A stretch of DNA of 64,000 nucleotides. Source: Trileptium ribeirensis. Taxonomy: Eukaryota > Nematoda > Enoplea > Enoplida > Thoracostomopsidae. Shown piece after piece: positions 12,370 through 23,400 of the stretch. The translations under genes were made by a program, and so were the position numbers. The notes under the pieces were generated by a model, which worked only from the letters and a program-made list of their open reading frames with translations, did no database searches and was not told the DNA's origin. How positions within the stretch are numbered: the stretch's first letter is position 1; each line of letters begins with the position of its first letter. Location of the stretch: assembly GCA_030248225.1 (NCBI GenBank), contig JASANE010007307.1:50665-114664 (forward strand). Reading direction: 5' to 3'.

Positions 12370-12660
12370 GCGTCAAGTATGATCTATGTATAGGTTTTCA
12401 GTACGCTGAATACGATGTTTTGGCTATCTATATACCAGCAAACGCATATTTCATGCTCCTTCAATGATTCACAAAATTGTTTAGGGTCGACAAACCAGAT
12501 TTCTATGATATAGTCTGCCTTCAGGGCACTTGGAATGGTTCCTGTAGGTTTTTCGGTACGTTGACACTCGCGGGCACTACGTTCGAGTTTTCGGGTTCTG
12601 TTCGTGCTGTTGATACAAAATGTTTTATTTTGTAGTATGAAAAACGTGAAATTTTTTAAC
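12370..12660 (+). repeat. Satellite-derived segment
   Basis: Contains the roughly 165-bp satellite landmarks GCGTCAAGTATGATCTATG, TATAGGTTTTCAGTACGCTG and GGGTCGACAAACC, then a segment (TTCGAGTTTTCGGGTTNTGTT) that recurs at about 12815 in the following duplication. Confidence 0.5.
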
Positions 12661-12674
12661 ATTTTAACAAGTGC

Positions 12675-13005
12675 AACATTTTAATCCGTGCCCCTCTATT
12701 AGGAAAATTCTGGCTACGCCCCTGTTTGGTCATGTAGAATCCAACATGACTGTACCAAGTTCTTGGGTACGTCGAATACGATGGTGTGGTCACGATAGCG
12801 CACTCTCGGCCCCTACGTTCGAGTTTTCGGGTTTTGTTGGTGCAAAATTTTTTAATTTATAGTATGAAAAACGTGAAAATTTGTACCGCCCCCGAATCAC
12901 AACATTTTAACACGTGCCCCTCCATTAGGAAAATTCTGGCTGCGCCCCTGTGTGGTCATGTAGAATCCAACATGACTGTACCGTGTCTTCTCAGGGATTT
13001 TTCAA
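12675..13005 (+). repeat. Direct duplication of about 226 bp with a hAT-like end motif
   Basis: The block ACATTTTAA, CGTGCCCCTC, ATTAGGAAAATTCTGGCT, CGCCCCTG, GGTCATGTAGAATCCAACA starts near 12675 and again near 12901. The complement of its middle, CAGGGGCGTAGCCAGAATTT, resembles hAT terminal repeats common in animals. I could not find the opposite end, so this is a fragment at best. Confidence 0.55.
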
Positions 13006-13200
13006 TGGTTTAAAGTCGTCCGTCGGTGAACCCGATTTACCGCAAAAATTGCTTGTAATCTCTCTCTTGGTTATGCATTCAGATATGCTTGGTTTTGTGG
13101 TATGTAGAATAGGCGGTGTTCCTAACATTATAATGCTTCAAAGGTTACAGAGGTTTTTAGTGGTATATGCATCAAACATAAGACTTTTTTACAAATAAAT
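13006..13200 (+). repeat. Satellite fragment of the 165-bp family
   Basis: Retains diverged landmarks such as TTTTTCAATGGTTTAAAGTC followed by a GAACCCGATTTACC block, and GGTTATGCATTCAGATATG. Confidence 0.4.
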
Positions 13201-14480
13201 GCCAACTTATAGCTGAAACCACGTTCGCACCGCTTGCCCTCACTTGTGAGATACTAGTTTCGTAAACTTATTAATATTGACCGATACAAAAGATACCCTG
13301 CTCTATATTAAATGTTCGGTATTATGCACCTTGTAGTATGCCTTGCGACAATAACGTGGTAATACCAGTTTTGATAGATTCTTGAATGTAATATCACGTT
13401 TAAGGTAATTCCATGCCCTAAAAAAATTAAAGCACATAGAAAAATGAAAACTACTTATCCAGCATATCAATATTAAAGTTTGTAATGTTGTGAACTTAGA
13501 TATTTACCAAGGTCGGGCATATTATTTAAAAATTACTTGCAAATTTCGAATCAGGATTGCCACAATTTTTCGGCTGCCAATTTCCCTTTTTTCATATAAA
13601 ATTATCCGTTTTTTAAAATTAACAAACTGTTCCTCATGTAAGATAGTTCAAAACTAAATTTAAAATATGCCAAAATTTATTTTTGGCGCAAAACTTTATA
13701 GCAATGTTGTAGTTCACGATGAAAACATATCGTGTAGCTTCGTTTTTGATTTCCAAGCGGTAGTAATGCGGACTAACAGAAATATTTTCCAGTGCTGGAT
13801 GATAAATTTCACGCTTTTTTCGATCCCAAATTTTTGAAAAAATATTTTTCTCGATTACATACTTACATACTAAGCGAGTCGGTCGGCGATTTCCCAACTG
13901 TCGTGAAAATTTAACTTTAAATAATGCTACTGGAAAAACAAAAATAAGAACAAACAAAAATATTACAGCCTACCGATGTAATAAACAAACATACATTAAC
14001 CGCCCCAGGTATAATTCAGGAGAGCATGGTAGAAATTTTTTTAAACAGTCGGCGTCACATCTTCATCTTAGAAGTAGCTAAATATAGTAAAACGCACGGC
14101 CGGAATTTAGTAAACTAAAAGCTCAACGGTAGTAGAGAAAACGGTTTAAGTTAACCATTCAAGATAAATTTTGATAATGATAAATTTGTTTCAAAAATTT
14201 TATGGATCAAGTTTTTCGTCATCTATTTTCATTATAATATATTGTTTTAGTATTTGCATTTTAGCACCCCTAATGCATCATTACCTGTATTCCGGTTATA
14301 CCATACAAAAAGCTACATACAGTAACTGGTAGTAATAAAACTAAAATTTTCACGCATTAGACAAGAACTTAATCGCTGTCAGTTTATCGCGAGCTTAATT
14401 GAAACGGAGCGAGTGAGTTCCCACTGAGGATGCTAGGGAAAAATCGTGAAAATATTCTTGTCTGTTACCATGATTTATAA
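13201..14480. other. No gene recognised
   Basis: AT-rich. A 107-codon minus-strand frame (13957-13634) has no recognised domain and no convincing splice context. Confidence 0.35.
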
Positions 14481-14500
14481 ATCATCTTCGGATAAATAAG

Positions 14501-14960
14501 TCCTGTAGCTGAAAGCCAACAGCTCCCTGACATTTTCAAACCGGGGGGTGGGGTGCGGTGAACCTCCCCAAATCGATCCCTTTATAATATTTGAATCGGA
14601 GTGTCTCTGAAATTATGCACCCCGGTGCACGATGGGCCGTGCAGAAAACCCATGCTCCGACACCAACTTCTGGCTCAGAAAATCAGGTTTTAAAGTTTTT
14701 TGTTCCATAGTGAAAGTGATGACAATATATGTCCTGTAGCTGAAGGCGAACAGCTCCCTGGCTTCGTCAAACCGGGGGCCGTGAACCTGCCCAACTCGAT
14801 GCTTTTATAATATTTGAATAGGGGTGTCTCGAAAATTATGCACCCTGGTGCACGATGGGCCGTGCAAAAAACCCAGGCTCCGACCCCAACTTCCGGGACA
14901 AAAAATCAGGTATTAAGGCTTCGTTGCCAAATCTGGCCATGAAGGTACCAAAATTTCGCG
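14501..14960 (+). repeat. Two-unit tandem duplication with a 231-bp period
   Basis: TCCTGTAGCTGAA starts at 14501 and at 14732. Both units carry GAACAGCTCCCTG or a variant, CTTTATAATATTTGAAT, ATTATGCACCC, GGTGCACGATGGGCCGTGCA and CCAACTTC. The TGCACCC/GGTGCA pair makes a small palindrome in each unit. Confidence 0.7.
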
Positions 14961-15029
14961 ATATAGGGTACGCAGCCAAAAACGGAGACCACCATACATC
15001 AGCTCATCAACAAAATTACAACTTTGCTG

Positions 15030-15554
15030 ACCATGACTTCTCTTAGAGACCACTCGCTGGGCCGCTGTGGGCCCAAATATGGTTTGACGAGCCTTTGCCG
15101 TAAATAGCGATTTTTCAAAAATTTTCCATGTTATTGCGTCCTTTAGCTTACAATACAAATATTATGTGATAAATCACTCTAGATATAATGGTTTTGCTAA
15201 ACAGAGTCCAACTTGACCATATTTTATTTTATCATTGGGTTTCAAGGGTTTTACGGTGGACGAATCTGATTTCCAAAACGTAGTGCGTTTTCATTTGTTT
15301 AGGAATTTATTGCGGGCAGGCGTCAAGAATGGTATATATAGGTTTTTCTGAACGCTGGATACAATGATTCGGCTACCTAGAATCCATCGTGCACATTTTA
15401 TTTTTTTTCATGGGGTTTAATTGGGTTTAGGGTCAATGAACCGGATTGGCTGAATATAGTCTGCCTTCAGTTGCTTGGTTACGTATAGCGTACACGGCGT
15501 CAAAAATATCTATATATGCACAGAAGGCCTGAATACAATGGTTTGGTTATCAAC
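15030..15554 (+). repeat. GAGACCACTC module followed by the 165-bp satellite
   Basis: GAGACCACTCGCTGGGCCGC, a CCCAAATATGGTTTGACG block and a CTTTGCCGTAAATAGCG-like block match 840-1030 and 34455-34560. Satellite units follow, with GATTTCCAAAACGTAGTGCG, TATATATAGG with TTTTTCTGAACG, and GGGTTTAGGGTCAATGAACC. Confidence 0.6.
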
Positions 15555-15879
15555 AGTTACAATCAGAATTAAGTGCTCAAAAATCGATCGAAGTTTCGTT
15601 CGATTTCAATCGTTTGTGTTTAAACGAAAATCGATCGTTTAAAAGAAAGTCGATTAATTTGATTCGATTGCGTCAAAATAAAAAAATAATTTAATAAAAT
15701 ATGTTAGTTCGCATTTAGTTTAACGAATTGTGATTGTGTTGAAATAAAAAATAATTTAATAAAAAATGTTAGTTTGCGTTTAATTTAACGAATTTCGTTT
15801 AAACGAAGATCGATCGATTGCGTTTTCTTTCGATTTCGTCTGCGTTGGATTTTATACGCACTTAATTGTGATTGTAACT
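15555..15879. mobile_element. 325-bp MITE with AGTTACAATC ends
   Basis: The left end AGTTACAATCAGAATTAAGT is mirrored at the right by the complement of AGTTACAATCACAATTAAGT. The interior is rich in the palindromes ATCGAT, GATCGATC and GTTTAAAC. Flanking satellite (GGTTATC ... AGAGTCC) rejoins across it, which supports insertion. TCA lies near both ends, but two extra left-hand bases leave the duplication length unresolved. A related copy is at 21400-21640. Superfamily not assigned. Confidence 0.65.
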
Positions 15880-16080
15880 TCAGAGTCCGCGAATATTTCA
15901 TGCATATACAAATGTTATAATATCTTTAGGATCAATGAACCTGATTTTTAGAATATAGTGCGTCTTCAGTAGATTGGTTTTTTATTGCGTACAGGGCACC
16001 AAGATTGGCCTATATATAGTTTTTTGATACGTTGCATACCATGGTTTAGTTATTTAGATATAAGTACAAATACGGATGCG
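15880..16080 (+). repeat. 165-bp satellite, resumed after the MITE
   Basis: Continues AGAGTCCGCGAATATTTCAT, GGATCAATGAACCTGATTT and GTGCGTCTTCAG, then a TTTATTGCGTACAGGG block and a TATATATAG block. Confidence 0.6.
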
Positions 16081-16119
16081 CTGACCAAAGTCCTTCACGG
16101 ACTTGCACATTATGGAATC

Positions 16120-17300
16120 CTAATTAAGCTATAAGGGTATATCCTAAACTATTAAGCAACATGAATGATATTCAGCTCATTTTGTAAGTGCATGCACAAT
16201 ATAAGGTACCCGCCAGAAACGACTGCTGACCGCTCCTTTCTCAAAACATGTTAGAACACCGGTTGCTCGATGTGCGCTCGCAGCTCGCTCACTCGATTGG
16301 CGAATTTGATTTTTGGACCGAACAGCAGCAATATACATCTCATTGAATTGCATATTCGAAATGCACCACCTTGGCGATAAAAAAGCTACTAGAATACAAT
16401 GTATGTCATGTTTTCATGTCATGTCAAAACATGTCATGTTTTCAATATAACACAAAAACTAGAACCTAGTTTGTGTACTAGATATTAAATTTTATAATTT
16501 GGAAATTTATTGTAAGACTCAGATACTTGATTTCGAATTCTGAATGCTGTGAATGAAACGAACGAAGTAAAGAATTGGTACTAGCCGAATATTGGTAAAA
16601 CAATGACAATGTCAGTCACTGGGTGTGGGGGTTAGATGCATAAATCAGCTTCGGCTGGGCGGATTGCCTCGAGCCATAACTCAGTAATTGCAAGCTTTAA
16701 GTCTCTATTTGTGCACTTTAGCTAGGCATGAGACCCGCTTCCAAAATGATACCCCGTAAAGCGGGCCGAGTAGGATCGGATGGAGTCCCAAAAGGGCCCG
16801 AAAAGTCACATTATTTATTGTATCTCGACAACTTTTTACATTATCTGAGTTAAAGTAGACTCATTGTGTACGGCACTATAAGACAGTAGATAATTCTTCG
16901 CTATGCGGATTCTTCAGGATGTGGAATTTGGTTCAAAATGTGGTTTTCATTCGTTACGCAGCAAAGCTGGGTCAAAACTGAATGGTCCCATGGGACCCAA
17001 AATAAACAAAAACGTCAATATGTCCTCAACTGCTCAAGCTATGCACATGGGTGCTATTGGCTACTTTGTAGAGCAGTTCACCTTCTATGTCTATACTTGC
17101 ACATTGTGAGTCCATAAATGCGCAATAAGCTTGTATGGCAATGGTGCTCTCAGCTATTGAAGCAACATGGCTGATATGCCGCTCCTTTTATAGGTTTATG
17201 CTCAATATTAACTGCGTACATCTTGCTAATTAAAATATTCAATACTCAGAATTCATCACCGTGGCAATAAGACAATCTAGCAGTACTATTGTCCTATTTT
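16120..17300 (+). repeat. Dispersed repeat family shared with 28.2-29.5 kb
   Basis: GAATTCTGAATGCTGTGA followed by GAAACGAACGAAG, CTATTGAAGCAACATGGCTG, ATTCAATACTCAGAATTCA and GCAATAAGACAA all have counterparts in the same order at about 28.22-29.40 kb. A MITE-like start (GGTACCCGCCAGAAACGACT) lies near 16205. Non-coding. Confidence 0.5.
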
Positions 17301-17368
17301 AATCCCACATAATCTGTAATCCGCATTATTGCAGTTTCAGTACGTAATAAAATGACATCTGTAGACAC

Positions 17369-17485
17369 TTGCATAGCAATCCGATCAAAACCATTTGAGC
17401 AGGCAAGGTTTTCAATATGTTCTTTCACCCAAGCGATTGCGAATATTGCGGCTGACAAATGCAAATGACGAATAGCGCTCAATGC
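17369..17485 (-). CDS. ENGASE: Probable ENGASE exon, 3' boundary uncertain
   Basis: The acceptor TTATAG (AG at 17487-17486) is followed in phase 0 by ALSAIRHLHLSAAIFAIAW, then VKEH. This matches the IR...SxAxFAPGWVYE region that follows the Gly-rich turn in ENGASE, although PG of the usual APGW is replaced. Two donors are possible: AATG before GTTTTG (end 17392) or CAA before GTGTCT (end 17369). The residues beyond VKEH do not resemble the family, so the shorter end may be correct. No later exon was recognised. Confidence 0.65.
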
Positions 17486-20400
17486 CTATAACACAACACA
17501 CTGCCAAACTGCTAATATGTCTGTTATACAGTACTCGCCAGAAATGAGTGTCACATTTCGAACGAACGAACGTCGAACAAAAATCGAACAAAATTTATTT
17601 ATTCTCGAACACTTTTGAACAGATTTCGAACAAATTTAAAAAAGTGCGCCAAAATTTCGAACACGTCTGGAACAAAATTCGAACACATTTCAAACCAAAT
17701 TTTGAATTTATCGAGCGAACATCGAATGAACAGCACTCATTTCTGGCGAGTACTGTACAATAATTATTACTATGGCTCGCCACTACTTTATAAACACGAA
17801 AATTGAAACAGTTTAAGCACTCATTATAAGGTAAAACACGCAATAAAATGCCGAAATTTGAAAAATTGCTATTTCTGGCAAAGAATCGCCGAAACATTTT
17901 CAGAACCACTGCTGCCCTAGAATTAGTTCCGTAACAAAGTTGTAGATCTCCATAAGCTGATTCTGCGCTGTGATCTCTATTTTTCGATGTGGTGGCTATG
18001 TTGGGAGATATGGCTGCGACACACTGGTACAAGTGGGACCAAATTTTTGGCAAATAACGCTTAACAACCTTTTTTGGTATTTTGACAAAGAAGATAGGGC
18101 CGGAGCTGTTCACGTTCGACTAAAAGACACATAATTGTCACGTTTCATATCGAGCAAAAAATGTCGAGATCCGTCCATTCGAAAACGAGTTATGAATGAG
18201 TGACACACAAAAAGAAATTTTCACAATTTTCCCCCTAACGCCCCCAGTGACTCCGCTCTCTCTGTTGCAATAACCACACAATGATATCCAGCTTACCGAA
18301 AAACCTATATATAGATCATACTTGATGCCAACCAAACTAGATTCTGATAGGCTACATTCTGGAAATCTGATTCGTTACATAATAAAACCTGTGAAACCCT
18401 TGAAAATGGAAGACATAGACGTGTTGGATTCTACTTATCGATTTGCAGCCTGTGTCTCGAGATATGGAATGCTAAACACTGGTACCCGTATGGCCAGATG
18501 TGGCAAAGAACCTTTAAAGACTTTTTTTACCATTTTGAAGAGGAAAATGAGGTCGGAGTTGCTCGCGGTCAACTAAAGGGCACATTGTTATCACTTTTGT
18601 TATCGAACTTGAAAATTTTGTCGAAAACCGTGCACCCGAAAATGAATTATGAATGACAGCAACAGACAACGAAAGAAATTTTCAAGATTTTCCTCCTTCC
18701 GCTCTGAGTGGAAACTCCGCTCGCTTTGTTTCAATAACCAAACAATCATATTCATTTTACCGAAAAACCTTTATATCATACTTGATGCCAAGCAAACTAC
18801 ATTCTGACAGGCTACATTCCGGAAATCTGATTCGTTAGATCATGAAATTTTTGAAACCATTGAAAACGAAACAGCCGTGCTGGATTAGAGGTAACAAAAC
18901 CATCTTAGCGTTATTATGTGAGCTGAGAAATAATAATCGTGTGTAAAAAATCTCGGTCGGGGATCAAAAATCTATGGAGTCGGCGCGGCGAATTAGGAAG
19001 TCGCACGCCTCTTCTCCCTTCTGTGAGAACTCTCCGAAAGGCTTGAGAATACTGTTTAAAATGTACTACATTCGTCTGGAAATGGACTCAAAACAATAAA
19101 TTATTAATCTATTGAAAAGCACAAGAGTAAAGCGTTAGATAATGCGGCTCCAGCGGAATAAAACTGTTTAGCTGTATAAAATATTACCAGATCGCAATGA
19201 AATCCACCGCCGCCGGGACATCCGCGTCCGAATACGTCAATTCCAACGAAAACATCAAAGCATCGATTCATAGACTTTGCTTTGTGGCGGGTGCGTCGCA
19301 GATTTGAAACCGTCCACGTGTAATTCAGAAATATTGCGTCACAAGCGTGGAAAAAGGGACTAAAATACATCACTTTTAAAAAGAACGCAAGCTATTTAAA
19401 TATCGTCATAACACATAATGTATCATTTTATTAAGTGTAAAGAAGTGTTATTGATCGCATTAGACTCAGCCTGCGGACAGAGTCCCGGCTTATTGAGCAT
19501 CAGACATACCAAAACAATATACAGGAAATAATTCAAACACATACTCCATACAAAAGCTGTAGTTGTAAATCTCAAAACAGCCTTCGGACAATGGGAAGTG
19601 AGGCCAAGAAAACAATCAATATAGGATAAAAATCTACCATAATTCACCATCTGGATTCTCGAAACTACCATGGTTTTACCTGTGGTCTTCTTATGTCGGA
19701 ACTGGGTAGCTGAAAATGCACTGGCGGGCTATGCCCCCAATTCATCTTGGGATGCCCCCATTTCATCCTAGGATCATAAACTATTGTAGCTTTTTAAAAG
19801 TAAAGTATAGTATTTTTGGTTTCACATAGAAAAATTACGGGATTTAAGCCAAAATAGCGAAAAATAAAAATTAGCCAATTTTTGCCGCGCTCAAATAGCG
19901 ATAATGCATTAATAGCGTTCGTTCAGCCTTCATAAAAGTATCATATATGGCTTGGTTAGGAAATACTATTATAGTTTCTTGGAGAGTAAGATCATGCTCC
20001 ATAGTAATTCCACAAAACTTTGTGATACTCAGCAAAATTTGACATCTGTTAATCCACTTACCATAAACTTCCAATTAGCACACAAATTTATTCTTCTAGA
20101 ATTACAAATTCTCTTTTATTTATAATACTAAAATTTTCATAGTTGGCTTGATTAGCAAATGCTACCAGTATTAAGTTACTAGACGTGCTTGAAGTAAGGT
20201 ATATTCTAATACTACAAAATGAGATTACTAAAATTTTATACAATATCTACATAATAACGAGTCTAAGCCTCTTATTAAATATAAGAATATTCATTTTTAA
20301 CACCGAAAGAAAACTGTAAAAAACTAACGGTATTGCAAATAAACCAAATATTCAAAAATTTACATGTTGCTATCGTTAAGCTCGTTTTGCCACTCAAGCT

Positions 20401-23400
20401 TTCCCGAAGGCGCAATCACACTATCGTACCATACAACGCGGGAGTGACTTCCAATTTGCGAGCGACATAGTTGGTGCAAAGTCTGCAGGAACTTGATGAC
20501 GTTCGAAATTTTAGATTCCTTTAAAACGGAAACTTCAAGCGAGATTGTACAAAACAACATGAACTTGGAACTTGATTGATTGCCCTCGTATTAATAAAAA
20601 TTAACGCTGAATACGCACAGGAAAACTTGTTATTACCGTTGGGTTCGCCACAAATTAATACCAGATATTAATTTGGTAAGTTTTAGTTTTGCAGATCTAA
20701 ATTGTTCGCGGATTAAAAATGCCCGCATGCATACCTTGTCTTGGAGGCAATTATAAAGCATCACCTAAAAATCATTACATACATTGTGTGATAGATATAC
20801 ATTTAACAAGATAATCAATAGTATGTGCAAAATCAAAAATACAGAATTCGACGTTTTAATAAAAATTAGTCAAATTATACAACTAGAGTATGGAACACTT
20901 TACATTAAGTAATTGTTTAGTTTTTTGCATCGCCCTAATTAAAAAGGATAAAGGGATAAGGTTAATTTTCTTCAAGCGAGCGTTTATGACAAACAAGTCA
21001 AAACAATAAATTTCCGTGTTTCCACCTGATTGGGAAAATGGGTTGGACAACACAATTTTGAGGCACAAACCAGCACAAACTTAGGTATTATCACATGTTA
21101 ACTTGTTTAAAAGTAACACATTTGGCCCAAGTTGCTTGCAGTCGCTGGTGTATGGTAGCAACATACATATATATATATAGGTCTGAGAAACGCTGCCGCG
21201 AGCAAATACACCGACGCAAGTTTGAATTTTAATACCAAATCTACACAAATCTCCCTATTATAGAGTAGTATCTCCCACGCAACAGTGAAATGGAGCGAGC
21301 GTGGTTACGTCGATGCCTTGTCATTAAGCGTAGTTACCTGTAACACACTTTGCGTTCCCCAGATTGAGGTTAGGTCCATCAAAGTTAGGAGTAAGGTACA
21401 GTTGCAATCAGAATTAAGTGCTGAAAAATCGATCGAAGCTTGGTTCGATTTCGATCGTTTGCGTTTAAACGAAAATCGTTCGTTTAAACAAAATTCGACT
21501 AATTTAACAAATTTCGATTGCGTCAAAATAAAAATAAAATTAAAAAACATGTTAGTTTGTGTTTAATTGAACGAATTTCGTTTAAACAAAGATCGATCGA
21601 TTTCGTCTGCGTTCGATTTTATTAGAACTTAATTCTGAGTCATTTCAAATCTCCTTCCTGATTTACACTTATTTCTTTGAGACAAAAAAGCTGCCGAATA
21701 ATATCGTCGTGTATGGCAAATTAACGTTGGAAAAGTGAATCGGCCTTTCACAGTCCAAACTCTTTCCGGCCTTGTTATTTAGGAAGACAAATTATTTCAC
21801 TTCCAAGCAACTTTTTTGATCCCAAATCTGATTAGTCGTTTTGGATTGGTGAAATGATGTCAATTCTCTAGCATTAGTGATATATCAGTACACCAATTTA
21901 ATTTCCGTAAAATCTTAATATTCTACCGCACAAAATCTTTATTATTTAAAACGGATCCATTTTAATTTAACTCACAAACTGAAACGGACTTGGAGTCTTA
22001 ATCATTTTAGTTATAATATTGCATACATCTACTGCTCCAAATATATCGCAATTATGACACTCTTTTTCCTACCTGAATTTTATTTTCAATATTTATAAGC
22101 CATCCGTCGAAATTGAGAGATTTAGCAACTAAAGCAAGTTGTGATGCCACGCTCGTTGCTAGGTCTTCAGTGTCGAATAGTTCTGAACAGATAGTTTCGC
22201 CCAAATCCCATTCAGTTATGAATGTTCCTAAAGCAAATGCTACTCATTGAACCGGCGCAAGTAAACCGAGTGATGCTTGTTCTAATCAAGTTTAACAGTT
22301 TACATCAGTTTTTATCAGTTTAACAGTAATTGAAATAAAACCTTTTGTCTGCCTGTCACAACCATGAACCATCACCGAATGGCAGGATTTTCGTCACTTA
22401 TTAAACATTTTTAAGCTCTACCAACGAAAAATTGTGACCTTAACGACTATACTCCATTTTAGCATTTTGGTCACATGAGGACTCGGGAAATTTCGCGTTA
22501 TGATAACTTTGTTCCAAAAGACGTTGAATCAAAAATGATTACTCTCGCAAGAGATATAACACTGCTCTTATCGTATTATTTTTGTTAAAACATGTGTTTT
22601 CAAGACAGGAGACATAGATTAAAAAGTATCCCGAAAATGCTCAATTTTTAAATTTTTTACCACAAATGAGTTACTTGCTTGCTATAATATATTCCATTGT
22701 TTATATGGTTTAACAAATATGGGGCGGCCTTCGGTCCATAAGATTTTTATTTATATTAATTTCTTCATACGTATGATTTTTCCAAATTGTGAGGTGTTTC
22801 AGCACCAATCATAAATTGAAGGCTATTTTGCAACATATGCCAACGAATATTTAATTGTAGCACCACTTTTAGGGTTCACAAGCTTGCGCCTCGCCTCGCG
22901 TGTTTGTTTAGTAGTCGATATTCAGGTCCAATCATATAACATGTCTACACCCAAATTGGGAAGTGACATTTTGGAGGCATATTGTATATGCATGCTATAA
23001 AGTTATTTTCAAGTATGCACCTGTAACTGCCGTATAAATATTGCCATGCTGTAAAATAGCTTTTTAAAATTCGAAATACATGTTATTAAAAATTTAGTAC
23101 ACAAAAGCACTGACCTGGATGAGTAAATCACGGGTTTAGTGTGACATAATATAGCAGATTTCAGATATTTAGAGGAAAAACATGCGGGAAATAGAAAAAG
23201 TTCCCGCTTATCCAGCGTGTAGTCTTGATAAAACGAAAAAAGTAGAACAATGATTTGAGACAAGGAGATGCTTCAAATCAGTAGAATTGTTCGCAATAAT
23301 CAATAATAAAACAAATGGAGGGTAAAAGGACGTGGCCAATTTGGTTTTGTGAATTCTATCGGGAAGTTGGTGGTAACTTAGTGCTAAACGAAACCAACTT

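Noticed and set aside
13634..13957. KNKFWHIL segment as a possible next ENGASE exon
   Set aside because: The KFW word resembles the family, but the surrounding residues do not, and no matching acceptor and donor in the right phase were found.
17595..18113. 172-codon minus-strand open frame
   Set aside because: It runs through the 17529-17755 MITE and repeat-derived sequence, shows no domain, and conflicts with the ENGASE exon layout.
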